From positions 186,001 through 250,000 of the forward strand of contig NZ_PUIP01000006.1 of the NCBI RefSeq assembly GCF_002968015.1: DNA of 64,000 bases. The letters run 5' to 3'. Below, in pieces: positions 17,860 through 26,899 of this stretch. How positions within the stretch are numbered: position 1 is the first letter of the stretch; the number at the start of each line of letters is the position of its first letter. The translations under genes and the position numbers were made by a program. The stretch is from Massilia phosphatilytica (GTDB lineage Bacteria; Pseudomonadota; Gammaproteobacteria; Burkholderiales; Burkholderiaceae_D). A model generated the notes under the pieces. It was not told the DNA's origin. It did no database searches and saw nothing but the letters and a program-made list of their open reading frames with translations.

Positions 17860-19081
17860 CCGACACCATACCCGCGCGCTGCGCCGCGCCATCGCGGGCG
17901 CCTGCCTGGCGTTGGCGGCGTCCGGCGCGGCCGCGCAAGACTCGACCCGTGCGCCGGCCCTGAAGTTCGACGGCGCGATCCGGATGTGGGTGGAAGCCCT
18001 CAGCTGGAACGACCAGCGTAAATGGATGCCCGAATTCGACACTGCCCGCCTCGGCTTCAAGTACGACGACGGCCGCTTCCTCGCGGCGGGACGCGAACGG
18101 TTCTACCATTACACGAGCCGCCAGACGGGTGCCGGCAAAGGCGCCAGCATGCTGTTCAACGAATACCTGTGGGCAGGAGTCCGGTTCGCGGACCAGAGCG
18201 AACTCCACGTCGGCCAGGAACGCATGCCGTTCGGCCTCCTGCCCTATGCATCGAACAACTTCTTCGAATCGATGGCCTGGTATGCCGGCTATGAAGACAC
18301 GTATGCGACGGGCGTGCAGTACATGCGCACGATCGGCGGCCTGCACGCCAGCATCGCCTGGTTCCCGTCGGACGGCCGGCACCGGCTGTCCTGGACCGAC
18401 AGCACCGCCGAGCTCGACGGACTGGACTCGGTCCGGTTCAGCAATCATCTGATGAAAAGCTATGGCCGCGAGGAGAGAAATACGGCCGTCGCGCGACTGG
18501 GATACACCGTACCATTTGCCGGAGGAAAAACGGAAATCGGCGCTTCCGTCCTGGCGGGACGGCTTGCCGCAACCGACCCGGTTTTATCCAGTGGCAACCG
18601 CCGGGCCGGCGCGCTGCATGTGTCCGCCGAATTCGGCAAGCTCGGCGTCCAGCTGGAGACGATCCGCTATACGAACGACTTCGACGGCAACGGTTCGATC
18701 GCCGGGAACTGGTACGGCGCGTGCAATCGCGACTGCGTCATCATCGGTGCGTACGGGTTCACGAATCGTCTTGCGGCCAGGGGCAATATCGACATCGCGA
18801 ACCTCAGTTATAAACTCCCGGGCGCGATCGGTCCCTTCAGCGACTTCGTGGTCTACAACGATTGGAGCCGCCTGCGCAAATCCACCGCCGGCTATGCCGA
18901 CAGCTACCAGAACGTCACGGGCGTAACGTTCGCGGCGGGCGGCTGGGTGGTCATCGTGGATGTCGCGCATGCGACGAACGAGCCCTACCTGTCGCCCGGT
19001 TTCGGCGACGCGCTCGCCGCGGGCGGGACAAGCAAATCGCCCGGTCATCGGTTCAATGCTAATATCGGATACTACTTCTGA
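17852..19081 (+). CDS. porin-like outer membrane protein
   Basis: The product is 409 residues with a signal peptide (cleavage after SGAAA-Q, about residue 28). The mature chain alternates in the way of outer-membrane beta strands and ends in the terminal aromatic signature FNANIGYYF. The stretch [22 protein letters not shown] resembles the phosphate-selective porin O/P group. It starts eight bases inside the chemoreceptor gene, an overlap that implies co-translation. The substrate is unknown. A role in taking up the compound sensed by the upstream receptor is possible but is inference. Confidence 0.72.
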   Translation: MRDRHHTRALRRAIAGACLALAASGAAAQDSTRAPALKFDGAIRMWVEALSWNDQRKWMPEFDTARLGFKYDDGRFLAAGRERFYHYTSRQTGAGKGASMLFNEYLWAGVRFADQSELHVGQERMPFGLLPYASNNFFESMAWYAGYEDTYATGVQYMRTIGGLHASIAWFPSDGRHRLSWTDSTAELDGLDSVRFSNHLMKSYGREERNTAVARLGYTVPFAGGKTEIGASVLAGRLAATDPVLSSGNRRAGALHVSAEFGKLGVQLETIRYTNDFDGNGSIAGNWYGACNRDCVIIGAYGFTNRLAARGNIDIANLSYKLPGAIGPFSDFVVYNDWSRLRKSTAGYADSYQNVTGVTFAAGGWVVIVDVAHATNEPYLSPGFGDALAAGGTSKSPGHRFNANIGYYF

Positions 19082-19095
19082 TCTGCGGAGAAACC

Positions 19096-19458
19096 ATGGC
19101 CCAGGAACTCGTCTACGAACGCGGCATCGAGGATGCCAAGCAGTTCGCCCGTATCCTGTACGTCGCGCACGCCCTCACCTTTTTCTTTTCGCTCGGCATG
19201 CTGTCGTTCCTGGTATTGATCGTCAATTACATTCGGCGCCCGGACACGGCCGGGACGATGGTCTACAGCCACCACACGTGGATGATCCGGTCGTTCTGGT
19301 TCTATCTGGTCTGGATGGCGGTCGCTGTGGTGCTGGCCTTTACGATCATCTTGATTCCGATCGCCTGGCTCGTCGGTGCCGGCGCGTGGCTGTGGATGGC
19401 GTACCGGATCATCCGCGGGTTCCTCGACCTGAACAATAACCGCGCGATGCCGGTGTAG
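19096..19458 (+). CDS. small membrane protein, DUF4870/Tic20-like
   Basis: The product is 120 residues with three hydrophobic segments (about 20-45, 70-90 and 92-110). The pattern HALTFFFSLGMLSFLVLIVNY, followed by HHTWMIRSFWFYLVW and a C-terminal YRIIRGFLDLNNNRAMPV, is that of DUF4870-type small membrane proteins common in betaproteobacteria. The ATG at 19096 has GGAG seven bases upstream and lies 14 bases after the porin-like gene. The stop directly abuts the convergent metC stop. No function is known. Confidence 0.78.
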   Translation: MAQELVYERGIEDAKQFARILYVAHALTFFFSLGMLSFLVLIVNYIRRPDTAGTMVYSHHTWMIRSFWFYLVWMAVAVVLAFTIILIPIAWLVGAGAWLWMAYRIIRGFLDLNNNRAMPV

Positions 19459-20625
19459 TCAGAGTCTGCCGAGCGCCTGCTCGATATCGGCGATCAGGTC
19501 ATCGGTCCCTTCGAGGCCGATGTTGAAGCGCACGAGCGGGCCCGTGTCGGGCCAGTTGCGCCGCATCCCCTGCATTCGGTAGGGTACCGCGAGGCTGTGC
19601 GTCCCGCCCCAGCTGTACCCGATGCCGAACAGGTCGAGGGCCTCGACGAAGCGGTCGACCTGCTCGCCCGAATAGCGCGCGTCGAAAACCACCGAGAACA
19701 GCCCGCCCGCGCCCGTGAAATCGCGCTTCCACACGTCGTGGCCAGGGCAATCGTCGAACGCCGGGTGCAGCACCCTGGCGATTTCCGGGCGGCCCTTGAG
19801 CCATTGCGCGACCTTGCGCGCGGAAGCGTCGTGCGCGTCGAAGCGCAGCTTCATCGTTTCCAGGCCGCGCAGCACGAGGTAGGCATCGTCGGCGCCCACG
19901 CCCATCCCGAGGCGCATGTGCGACGCCGCGATGCGGTCGTTGACGGCCGTGTCGCGCGTGATCACGGCGCCCATCAGCACGTCCGAGCCGCCCGACTGGT
20001 ATTTCGTCAGCGCCTGCATGACGATGTCGGCGCCGACGTCGAAGCCGCGCAGCGCGAGGCCCGCGGCCCACGTGTTGTCCAGCGCGACCAGGATGCCCTT
20101 CTCTTTCGCCGCCGCGCTGATCGCGGGCAGGTCCGGCACTTCCATCGACACGGAGCCCGGCGCCTCGGTCCAGACGAGCTTCGTGTTCGGCTGGATCAGG
20201 TCCGCGATGCCGGCCCCCACGAGCGGATCGTAGAAGCGCGCGGAGATGCCGAAATCGTTCGCGAGCCAGCGTCCCAGCTCGCGCGTGGGGTTGTAGACGT
20301 TATCGGGCAGCAGGACGTCGTCGCCCGACTTCAAAAGCGCGAGCAGGATCATCGAGATCGCCGCGAGGCCGGAGGGCGCCAGCAGGCAGTGCGTGCCGCC
20401 TTCGATGGCGGCCAGGCGCGCTTCCAGCGTGAACGTGGTGGGCGTGCCGTGCAGGCCGTAGGTATAGGCGGTCTTGTTGCGCCAGTCGCCCGCGCGCAGG
20501 CTGGCCACGTCCTTGAACAGGACCGTGGACGCGTGGTGGATCGGCGTCGGGTAAGCCGCGAAGCCGGCCGGCGGGCGGTAGTCGCTGTGCGTCAGGGTCG
20601 TCTGGATGGACTTCGTCTTCGCCAC
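19459..20625 (-). CDS. metC: cystathionine beta-lyase (MetC)
   Basis: The product is 388 residues, a Cys/Met-metabolism PLP enzyme. It has PIHHASTVLFKD near the start, YGLHGTPTTFTLEARLAAIEGG, the cofactor Asp in VALDNTWAAG and the PLP lysine in MQALTKYQSGGSD. The Tyr-rich YTYGLHG and the lack of a gamma-synthase signature favour beta-lyase, which cleaves cystathionine to homocysteine, pyruvate and ammonia in methionine synthesis. It lies 25 bases after rimO on the same strand. A gamma-lyase or synthase of the same family cannot be fully excluded. Confidence 0.88.
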   Translation of the reverse strand: MAKTKSIQTTLTHSDYRPPAGFAAYPTPIHHASTVLFKDVASLRAGDWRNKTAYTYGLHGTPTTFTLEARLAAIEGGTHCLLAPSGLAAISMILLALLKSGDDVLLPDNVYNPTRELGRWLANDFGISARFYDPLVGAGIADLIQPNTKLVWTEAPGSVSMEVPDLPAISAAAKEKGILVALDNTWAAGLALRGFDVGADIVMQALTKYQSGGSDVLMGAVITRDTAVNDRIAASHMRLGMGVGADDAYLVLRGLETMKLRFDAHDASARKVAQWLKGRPEIARVLHPAFDDCPGHDVWKRDFTGAGGLFSVVFDARYSGEQVDRFVEALDLFGIGYSWGGTHSLAVPYRMQGMRRNWPDTGPLVRFNIGLEGTDDLIADIEQALGRL

Positions 20626-20650
20626 GTCGCTACCTCTCCGTCAACGACAA

Positions 20651-22054
20651 TCAGGCGACGGTCGCCCACAGGTCGTGCGCATCCGCCTTCGTCACGACCA
20701 CGTCGATGAACTCGCCCACGGCCGGCTTGGCCTTGCCCGGCGTGAGGGCGCGCTTGATGTGGACGACGCCGTCGATTTCCGGCGCATCCGCTGCCGAGCG
20801 GCCGACCGCTTCGCGCGGACCCACTTCGTCGACGAGCACGCGGATCGTCTTGCCGACCTTCGCCTGCAGGCGCTGCGCCGAGATCTCTTCCTGCAGCAGC
20901 ATCACGCGCGCGCGGCGCTCTTCCTTGACTTCGTCCGGCACCGGGTTGGCGATGTCGTTCGCCGTCGCGCCTTCCACCGGGGAATAGGCGAAGCAGCCCA
21001 GGCGGTCGATTTGCGCTTCCTTCAGGAAGTCCAGCAGGTATTCGAATTCGGCCTCCGTCTCGCCCGGGAAGCCCGCGATGAACGTGGAGCGGATCGTGAG
21101 GTCAGGGTTCATCTTGCGCCACGCCTGGATGCGGTCGAGGTTCTTCTCGCCGCTGGCCGGACGCTTCATGCGCTTCAGGACGTCCGGATGCGCGTGCTGC
21201 AGCGGGATGTCGAGGTAAGGCAGGACGTTCTCGCCCATGAACGGGATCACCTGGTCCACGTGCGGGTACGGGTACACGTAATGCAGGCGCACCCACGCGC
21301 CGTACTGCTTCGCCATCTGGCCCAGCGCTTCCGTCAGCTGCGTCATGTGCGTCTTGACCGGGCGGCCGTTCCAGAAGCCCGTGCGGAACTTGACGTCGAC
21401 GCCGTACGCGCTCGTGTCCTGCGAAATGACCAGCAGTTCCTTCACGCCCGCCTTGAACAGGTTCTCCGCTTCCTGCAGCACGTCGTGGATGGGGCGCGAC
21501 ACGAGGTCGCCGCGCATCGACGGGATGATGCAGAAGCTGCAGCGGTGGTTGCAGCCTTCCGAGATCTTCAGGTAGGCGTAGTGCTTGGGCGTGAGCTTGA
21601 CGCCGTGGTCCGGCACGAGGTCGATGAACGGGTCGTGCGGCTTGGGCAGGTGCGTGTGCACGGACTCCATCACTTCGGCCACGGCGTGCGGCCCCGTCAC
21701 CGCGAGCACCTTCGGGTGCACCTTGGTGATGATGTCGCTGCCGGAGGCATCCTTCTTGGCGCCGAGGCAGCCCGTGACGATCACTTTACCGTTTTCGGCC
21801 AGCGCCTCGCCGATCGCATCCAGCGATTCCTGCACGGCAGCGTCGATGAAGCCGCAGGTGTTGACGATCACGAGGTCCGCGCCGGCATACGACTTGGCGG
21901 TCTCGTAACCTTCCGCGCGCAGCTGCGTGAGGATCTGTTCGGAGTCGACGAGCGCCTTCGGGCAGCCGAGCGAGACGAAACCGACCTTCGGCGGCGTCGC
22001 ATTGCCGGTGGCGTCGGGAGTGGCAGGGAGAGGGTTACGGCGGAGTTCTTGCAT
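20651..22054 (-). CDS. rimO: ribosomal protein uS12 methylthiotransferase RimO
   Basis: The product is 467 residues with the full MiaB/RimO architecture. The N-terminal UPF0004 domain has [14 protein letters not shown] with its first iron-sulfur cysteine, [14 protein letters not shown] and GCLGAKKD. The radical SAM motif is [10 protein letters not shown]-terminal TRAM domain covers about 390-467. It methylthiolates the conserved Asp of ribosomal protein S12. The length slightly exceeds that of E. coli RimO because of an N-terminal extension rich in Pro and Thr. It lies downstream of phaR on the same strand (86-base gap). Confidence 0.95.
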   Translation of the reverse strand: MQELRRNPLPATPDATGNATPPKVGFVSLGCPKALVDSEQILTQLRAEGYETAKSYAGADLVIVNTCGFIDAAVQESLDAIGEALAENGKVIVTGCLGAKKDASGSDIITKVHPKVLAVTGPHAVAEVMESVHTHLPKPHDPFIDLVPDHGVKLTPKHYAYLKISEGCNHRCSFCIIPSMRGDLVSRPIHDVLQEAENLFKAGVKELLVISQDTSAYGVDVKFRTGFWNGRPVKTHMTQLTEALGQMAKQYGAWVRLHYVYPYPHVDQVIPFMGENVLPYLDIPLQHAHPDVLKRMKRPASGEKNLDRIQAWRKMNPDLTIRSTFIAGFPGETEAEFEYLLDFLKEAQIDRLGCFAYSPVEGATANDIANPVPDEVKEERRARVMLLQEEISAQRLQAKVGKTIRVLVDEVGPREAVGRSAADAPEIDGVVHIKRALTPGKAKPAVGEFIDVVVTKADAHDLWATVA

Positions 22055-22140
22055 TGTCGGATTGCGGCAAACGTTCAGGGCAATCCGCGATTGTACAGGA
22101 AGCGGGGGCGGAGGGAAATCGGCCCCCTTCGAACGCTACG

Positions 22141-22695
22141 TCATTTCTTTTCCGGCGGCACCGCGAACGGGAACGCGCCGAACATCGCCTTGCTCTGGCT
22201 TTGCATCTGCTCCTGCATCTGCAGGAACAGGTTCTTGCTCTGGTCGATGTAGTTGTTCATCATGCCCTGCATCATCGGGCCCTGGATGTTCATGAACTGC
22301 GTCCACATCTCGGTGCTGAACGGTTTGCCCTCCATTGCGCCCGCGGCCGAACCGACGAATTTGTTCTGGATGTCGGTGAACGCCTGCACGTTCTTCTCCA
22401 GGTACGAGCCCATCATGCCCTGCATCGCGTGGCCGTAGTAGCGGATGATCTGGGACAGCACGCCACTGGAGAACATCGGCACGCCGTGCGCTTCCTCTTC
22501 GAGAATGATCTGCAGAAGGATGCTGCGGGTCAGGTCTTCGTTCGTCTTGGCATCCACGACCGTGAACTCGTCGGAATCGAGCACGAGTTGCTTCACGTCG
22601 GACAAGGTGATGTAAGAACTGGTCTGGGTATCGTACAGCCGGCGATTCGGATACTTCTTGATCAGGCGTTCAGTGCTTTTTTTGACACTACTCAT
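22141..22695 (-). CDS. phaR: polyhydroxyalkanoate synthesis repressor PhaR
   Basis: The product is 184 residues. The N-terminal PHB/PHA accumulation regulator DNA-binding domain (RLIKKYPNRRLYDTQTSSYITLSD) is followed by PHB_acc repeats and a Met/Gln-rich C-terminal end. PhaR binds PHB and represses phasin genes (phaP) and its own gene until granules form. The ATG at 22695 (MSSVKKS) is taken as start because the family begins there; an in-frame ATG exists at 22725. It lies 175 bases after phaC on the same strand, as in many betaproteobacteria. No PhaR operator was recognised by eye. Confidence 0.93.
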   Translation of the reverse strand: MSSVKKSTERLIKKYPNRRLYDTQTSSYITLSDVKQLVLDSDEFTVVDAKTNEDLTRSILLQIILEEEAHGVPMFSSGVLSQIIRYYGHAMQGMMGSYLEKNVQAFTDIQNKFVGSAAGAMEGKPFSTEMWTQFMNIQGPMMQGMMNNYIDQSKNLFLQMQEQMQSQSKAMFGAFPFAVPPEKK

Positions 22696-22870
22696 CTCAT
22701 TCCCATGTACAGCGCCGTAGCGCATTTTTTATGCGGCAACCGCGGGGATCTCCCGCGGCGTCTCCGATTCCAAGAGGATATCCGTTAAAAATACCACGTT
22801 GCGAACGCAGGTGCAGCAATTATTCGCTGAGCAACTGAATGATTTTTTTCGCAATGTGTTAGCGGTCCCT

Positions 22871-24625
22871 TCAATCGGCCCTGGCCTTGACGTAACGGCC
22901 CGGCGCCGGCTCGATGGCCGGATACTGCGCACTGCCCGGCTGCGCGGGCGGCGCGACTTCCTTGCCGCCGTGTTCGACGAGGAATGTCGCCCATTCCGGC
23001 CACCAGCTGCCCTTCTTCTCGACGGCGCCGGCGTTCCACTCGGCCGGCGTCTTCGGCCGCGTCTTGCCACCCTCGTTCACCCAGTAGCTGCGTTTGTTCT
23101 TCGACGCGGGATTGATCACGCCCGCGATGTGGCCGGACGCGCCCAGGACGAAGCGGTTGTTCTTAGGCTTTTTCGGGTTGAGCAGGCCCATCGACGCGAA
23201 TGCCGCTTCCCACGGCACGATGTGGTCTTCCTTCGAACCGTACAGGAAGGTCGGGCAGTCGATGGCGCCCAGGTCGACCTTGACGCCCGCCACCGTCAGC
23301 GCACCCGGCACCTTCAGCTTGTCTTCGAGATAGGTGTTGCGCAGGTACCAGCAGTACATCGGACCCGGCAGGTTGGTGCTGTCGGCGTTCCAGTACAGCA
23401 GGTCGAACGCGGGCGGCGTCTTGCCCTTCAGGTAGTTCTGCTGGACATAGTTCCACACGAGATCGTTCGGACGCAGCGCCGAGAACGTTGTCGCCAGGTC
23501 GCGTCCCGGCATCAGGCCGCCGCGCGCCAGCTGCTGTTCGCGCAACCTGACCTGCGTCTCGTCGACGAAGACATCGAGCACGCCCGTATCGGAAAAGTCG
23601 AGCAGGGTCGTGAACAGGGACAGGCTGGCGGCCGGCTTCTGCCCGCGCGCGGCCAGCACGGCCAGCGCCGTCGCGGCGATCGTGCCGCCCACGCAGAAGC
23701 CGAACACGTTCACCTTGTCCTGGCCCGTGATGGCGCGGGTGGCGTCGAGCGCGCGGATCGCCCCCTGGTCGACGTAATCGTCCCACGTCGTGCCGGCGAG
23801 GCTCTGGTCCGGGTTACGCCAGGACACCATGAACACCGTATTGCCCTGCTCCACCAGGTAGCGGACGAGGGAGTTCTCCGGCTGCAGGTCGAGGATGTAG
23901 TACTTGTTGATGCACGGCGGCACCATCAGCAGCGGCACCTCGTGCACGGTCGGCGTCGTCGGCGTGTACTGGATCAGCTGGAACAAATGATTCTCGAACA
24001 CGACCGTGCCCGGCGTGGTGCCGACGTTGCGGCCCACTTCAAAGGCGGACTCGTCCGATTGCGAAATGCGGCCCTTCTGCAGGTCGGCCAGCATGTTTTG
24101 CAGGCCCTTCGTGAGACTTTCGCCCTTGGACTCGATGATTTTCTGCTGGGCTTCCGGATTCGTCGCGAGGAAGTTCGCCGGCGACATGGCGTCGACGATC
24201 TGCTGGACGGCGAAGCGGATCTTCTGCTTGTCGCGCGGCGGCGCCTCGACGGCCTCGGCCAGCGCGACGAGGAATTCGGAATTCAGCAGGTAGGACGCGA
24301 CGCTGTACGCGGACATCGCATTCGCCGTCCACTCCGGCGCGGCAAAACGGCGGTCGCTGAACGAGGGCAGCTTGCCGGTGACAAAGTCCTGCCACAGCTT
24401 CATCGCCTTCTGCATGTAATCGTTGCGCAGTGCTTCCAGCTTGCCCTGCGACAGACCGGCGCCGATGTCCCCCAGCATCTTGGCCACCGGCGCGAACGCC
24501 GCCGTGCTATCGGCACCGTCGGGGAGTTTCATCCAGGACTGCCAGGCGGAGGGGTCGGTGAATTGCGCGAACGGCGCCATCCAGGGTGCGGCAAGCATCT
24601 GTGGGGTAGCATCAGGCGTATTCAT
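22871..24625 (-). CDS. phaC: class I poly(3-hydroxyalkanoate) synthase PhaC
   Basis: The product is 584 residues, the size of class I synthases. The lipase-like box GFCVGG carries the nucleophile Cys311. The catalytic Asp lies in GSKEDHIVPW and the general-base His in GASGHIAGVINP. The N-terminal PhaC_N domain covers about residues 90-260, and conserved Trp/Tyr stretches include SWRNPDQSLAGTTWDDY. It polymerises 3-hydroxyacyl-CoA on storage granules. phaA and phaB are not in the window. It is followed by phaR on the same strand and is divergent from the small membrane-protein gene at 24676. Confidence 0.96.
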   Translation of the reverse strand: MNTPDATPQMLAAPWMAPFAQFTDPSAWQSWMKLPDGADSTAAFAPVAKMLGDIGAGLSQGKLEALRNDYMQKAMKLWQDFVTGKLPSFSDRRFAAPEWTANAMSAYSVASYLLNSEFLVALAEAVEAPPRDKQKIRFAVQQIVDAMSPANFLATNPEAQQKIIESKGESLTKGLQNMLADLQKGRISQSDESAFEVGRNVGTTPGTVVFENHLFQLIQYTPTTPTVHEVPLLMVPPCINKYYILDLQPENSLVRYLVEQGNTVFMVSWRNPDQSLAGTTWDDYVDQGAIRALDATRAITGQDKVNVFGFCVGGTIAATALAVLAARGQKPAASLSLFTTLLDFSDTGVLDVFVDETQVRLREQQLARGGLMPGRDLATTFSALRPNDLVWNYVQQNYLKGKTPPAFDLLYWNADSTNLPGPMYCWYLRNTYLEDKLKVPGALTVAGVKVDLGAIDCPTFLYGSKEDHIVPWEAAFASMGLLNPKKPKNNRFVLGASGHIAGVINPASKNKRSYWVNEGGKTRPKTPAEWNAGAVEKKGSWWPEWATFLVEHGGKEVAPPAQPGSAQYPAIEPAPGRYVKARAD

Positions 24626-24675
24626 AAGGCGTCCATTGTGTAGAATCGTTTTATCGACAGCAACCGGAGCATCGC

Positions 24676-24972
24676 ATGTGGATCGTAGCCATAGGATGGA
24701 TGTACGTCGTAACCCTGATGGCGGCGACGGAGCCGACTGTGGTTGGCGGCATTATGACTTTTTTCGGCTATGGCGTGTTGCCATTCTCAATCGTTTTTTA
24801 CCTTGCGGGATCAAGACGACGGCGCGCCCGTGCGGCACAAGCGGCACTGCAGACGGCTGACGGGACGCCGGTCGTGCCCGTGGCGGGCTATGTGCCGGGT
24901 GCGGATGGGGGCGCCGCCGGGCACGGCTGCGATGGCAGCGGCGGTGCGCATGGCGGCTGCGCGGGGCACTGA
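24676..24972 (+). CDS. small membrane protein with Cys/His/Gly-rich tail
   Basis: The product is 98 residues. Residues 1-45 form two hydrophobic helices (MWIVAIGWMYVVTLMAA and GGIMTFFGYGVLPFSIVFYL), followed by an Arg-rich SRRRRARAAQAAL and a short linker. It ends in a repeated Gly/His/Cys segment, HGCDGSGGAHGGC. The positive-inside rule places the tail in the cytoplasm, which suggests a metal-binding tail; the family is unknown. It is divergent from phaC with 50 bases between them. No ribosome binding site is conspicuous, so the start is probable rather than certain. Confidence 0.65.
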   Translation: MWIVAIGWMYVVTLMAATEPTVVGGIMTFFGYGVLPFSIVFYLAGSRRRRARAAQAALQTADGTPVVPVAGYVPGADGGAAGHGCDGSGGAHGGCAGH

Positions 24973-24992
24973 GCGTCCCGCTGATTACCCGC

Positions 24993-25790
24993 TTACTTCA
25001 ACCAGATGAGGCTCGCCTGGCGGCCAGTGACGCCGTCGCGGCGGTAGGAATAAAACCAGTCGGCCTCCGTCGCCGTGCAGCGGTCACCCCCATGGACGCG
25101 CGTGATCCCGTCGCGGGCCAGCATGCGACGCGCCAACAAAAACATGTCCGCCAAATACTTGCCCGGCCGCCCAGGATACGGCCGGAAGGCATCCTCCACC
25201 TGGCCCGGCAATGCGGCCTCGAAGGCGTCCAGCACGTCGGCGCCCACTTCGAACGCGTCCCGGCCGATCGCCGGCCCGAGCCAGGCCGTGATCTCGCCCG
25301 CGCCAGCCGCGCGCATCGCGGCGACCGTCTGACCGAGCACGCCGCCGGCCAGGCCGCGCCAGCCCGCGTGTGCGGCGCCCGCGACCTTGCCGCCCAGGTC
25401 CGCGAACAGCACGGGCAGGCAATCCGCCGTGAGGATCGCGCAGACGACACCCGGCACCGTCGCGATGCTCGCGTCGCCCATACGCACGGGACCGCCCGGC
25501 TGGACGGTCGCCGCATCGACGACGTCGGCGCCGTGCACCTGCCCGATCCACGCGGGCGGGCCCGGCAGGCGCGCGCGCAGACGCGCCCGGTTGGCCTCCA
25601 CGGCCTCCAGGTCGTCGTTCACGTGCCGGCCCAGGTTCAGCCCTCCACCGTCTCGCCCATCACCGTACGGGCCCGTGCTGACGCCACCGCGCCGCGTCGT
25701 GGCCAGGGCACCGAACGCGTCAGGCAGGTCGGGCCACAGTCCGCGCGCCGGATGAATCAGATCAGCGTCCTGCAGATCGGATTCCACCAT
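24993..25790 (-). CDS. pgeF: peptidoglycan editing factor PgeF / YfiH laccase-domain protein
   Basis: The product is 265 residues with the YfiH-type Cu-oxidase_4 fold. It has ATTRRGGVSTGPYG, QVHGADVVDA, ILTADCLPVLFAD and AAHAGWRGLAGGVL, where the Cys and His of the active site lie in TADCLPV and AHAGWRG. The start ATG at 25790 shares one base with the rluD stop (TGATG), so translation is coupled. YfiH proteins edit peptidoglycan precursors or act on purine nucleosides; the true activity is debated. Genes of this family commonly follow rluD in betaproteobacteria. It is convergent with the small membrane-protein gene. Confidence 0.9.
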   Translation of the reverse strand: MVESDLQDADLIHPARGLWPDLPDAFGALATTRRGGVSTGPYGDGRDGGGLNLGRHVNDDLEAVEANRARLRARLPGPPAWIGQVHGADVVDAATVQPGGPVRMGDASIATVPGVVCAILTADCLPVLFADLGGKVAGAAHAGWRGLAGGVLGQTVAAMRAAGAGEITAWLGPAIGRDAFEVGADVLDAFEAALPGQVEDAFRPYPGRPGKYLADMFLLARRMLARDGITRVHGGDRCTATEADWFYSYRRDGVTGRQASLIWLK

Positions 25791-26899
25791 CAGATCGCTT
25801 CCGGTTCTTCGATCCCGGCCTGTTCCAGAAGTTCCGCGAAATCGTCGGCCAGCGGCACGACCCATTCCATGTGCTCGCCGGTGGCCGGATGCGTCAGGCC
25901 CAGGCGGCGTGCCTGCAGGGCCTGGCGGTGGAAGAACGAGCGCAGGTGCTGCTTGCCGTACACCGTGTCGCCGACGAGGCTGTAGCCCAGCGACTGCATG
26001 TGCACGCGGATCTGGTGCGTGCGGCCCGTCTCCAGGCGGCATTGCACGAGGCTGACCGGGCGGCGGTCCAGTTCGCCGGTTTCGATCAGCTCGTAGTGCG
26101 TGATGGCGGGCTTGGCCGACGGGCTGTTCGAGACGGCCATCTTGACGCGGTCCTTGGCATCGCGGCCGATCGCCGTGTCGATGGTGCCGAACGCGCGCGG
26201 CGTACCCCACACGAGGGCAAGGTATTCGCGCTTCACCGTGCGGGCCTGCAGCTGGCGCACGAGGTCGGTCTGCGCTTCCAGCGTCTTGCCGACGACCATC
26301 AGGCCGCTCGTGTCCTTGTCGAGGCGGTGCACGATGCCCGCGCGCGGCACGGACACCAGCTGCGGGCAGTGGTGCAGCAGGCCGTTCAGCAAGGTGCCGG
26401 ACCAGTTGCCCGAACCCGGATGCACGACGAGGCCGGCCGGCTTGTTGATGACGATGATGGCGTCGTCCTCGTGGACGATGTTGAGTTCCATCGGTTCCGG
26501 CGTATAGGCCGTGTCCTCGGGTGCGGGCTGCGGCACGACGGTGACCGTCTCGTCGCCGTACGCCGTGCTCTTGCCCTTCGCCGGCTTGCCGTCGACGAGG
26601 ATGTGGCCTTCGTCGAACCATTGCTGCAGGCGGCTGCGCGAGAACTGGGGCACCAGCCCGGCCACGACCTTGTCCAACCGCTGGCCGCAGTGTTCGGGGA
26701 CCAGTTCGAGGGTGATCGGAGAGTAGTCGGGACCACCGGAACCGACGTCGAGCTCGGCGTCGAGGTCTTCGTCCAGGTCGGGGTCAAAAAGGTTTTCCGC
26801 CGAATTCGGCGCAGCAGTTAATATCACATCAGTCCCATCGGCTATAATCAGCCGTTCGTTGAATCTCGGTAAAACTTTCTTGCAATAGAGCTTATGCAA
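25790..26899 (-). CDS. rluD: 23S rRNA pseudouridine synthase RluD
   Basis: The open frame is 369 residues. An S4 domain (RLDKVVAGLVPQFSRSRLQQW) precedes the pseudouridine synthase domain with the catalytic Asp motif GIVHRLDKDTSGLMVVGKT. It forms pseudouridines in helix 69 of 23S rRNA. The start is uncertain. The ATG at 26899 overlaps the divergent bamD start at 26894, and the first residues (MHKLYCKKVLPRFNERL) look unlike the family. An in-frame GTG at 26827 would give a protein starting at DVILTAAP and leaves room for the bamD promoter, so it is a likely alternative. It is coupled to pgeF downstream. Confidence 0.9.
   Translation of the reverse strand: MHKLYCKKVLPRFNERLIIADGTDVILTAAPNSAENLFDPDLDEDLDAELDVGSGGPDYSPITLELVPEHCGQRLDKVVAGLVPQFSRSRLQQWFDEGHILVDGKPAKGKSTAYGDETVTVVPQPAPEDTAYTPEPMELNIVHEDDAIIVINKPAGLVVHPGSGNWSGTLLNGLLHHCPQLVSVPRAGIVHRLDKDTSGLMVVGKTLEAQTDLVRQLQARTVKREYLALVWGTPRAFGTIDTAIGRDAKDRVKMAVSNSPSAKPAITHYELIETGELDRRPVSLVQCRLETGRTHQIRVHMQSLGYSLVGDTVYGKQHLRSFFHRQALQARRLGLTHPATGEHMEWVVPLADDFAELLEQAGIEEPEAI
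26843..26848 (+). promoter_or_regulatory. likely -10 box for bamD
   Basis: A perfect TATAAT lies 46 bases before the bamD ATG. The best -35 candidate, TTAATA at 26818-26823, sits at a long 19-base spacing, so only the -10 is listed. Confidence 0.45.

Noticed and set aside
22104-22127. GGGGGC/GCCCCC inverted repeat between rimO and phaR
   Set aside because: Six-base stem and 12-base loop in GC-rich DNA; could be chance.
22740-22758. CCGCGGG-N5-CCCGCGG hairpin between phaC and phaR
   Set aside because: The stem is good but there is no T tract on either strand, and it lies near the phaR start. A terminator or operator is possible but not supported.
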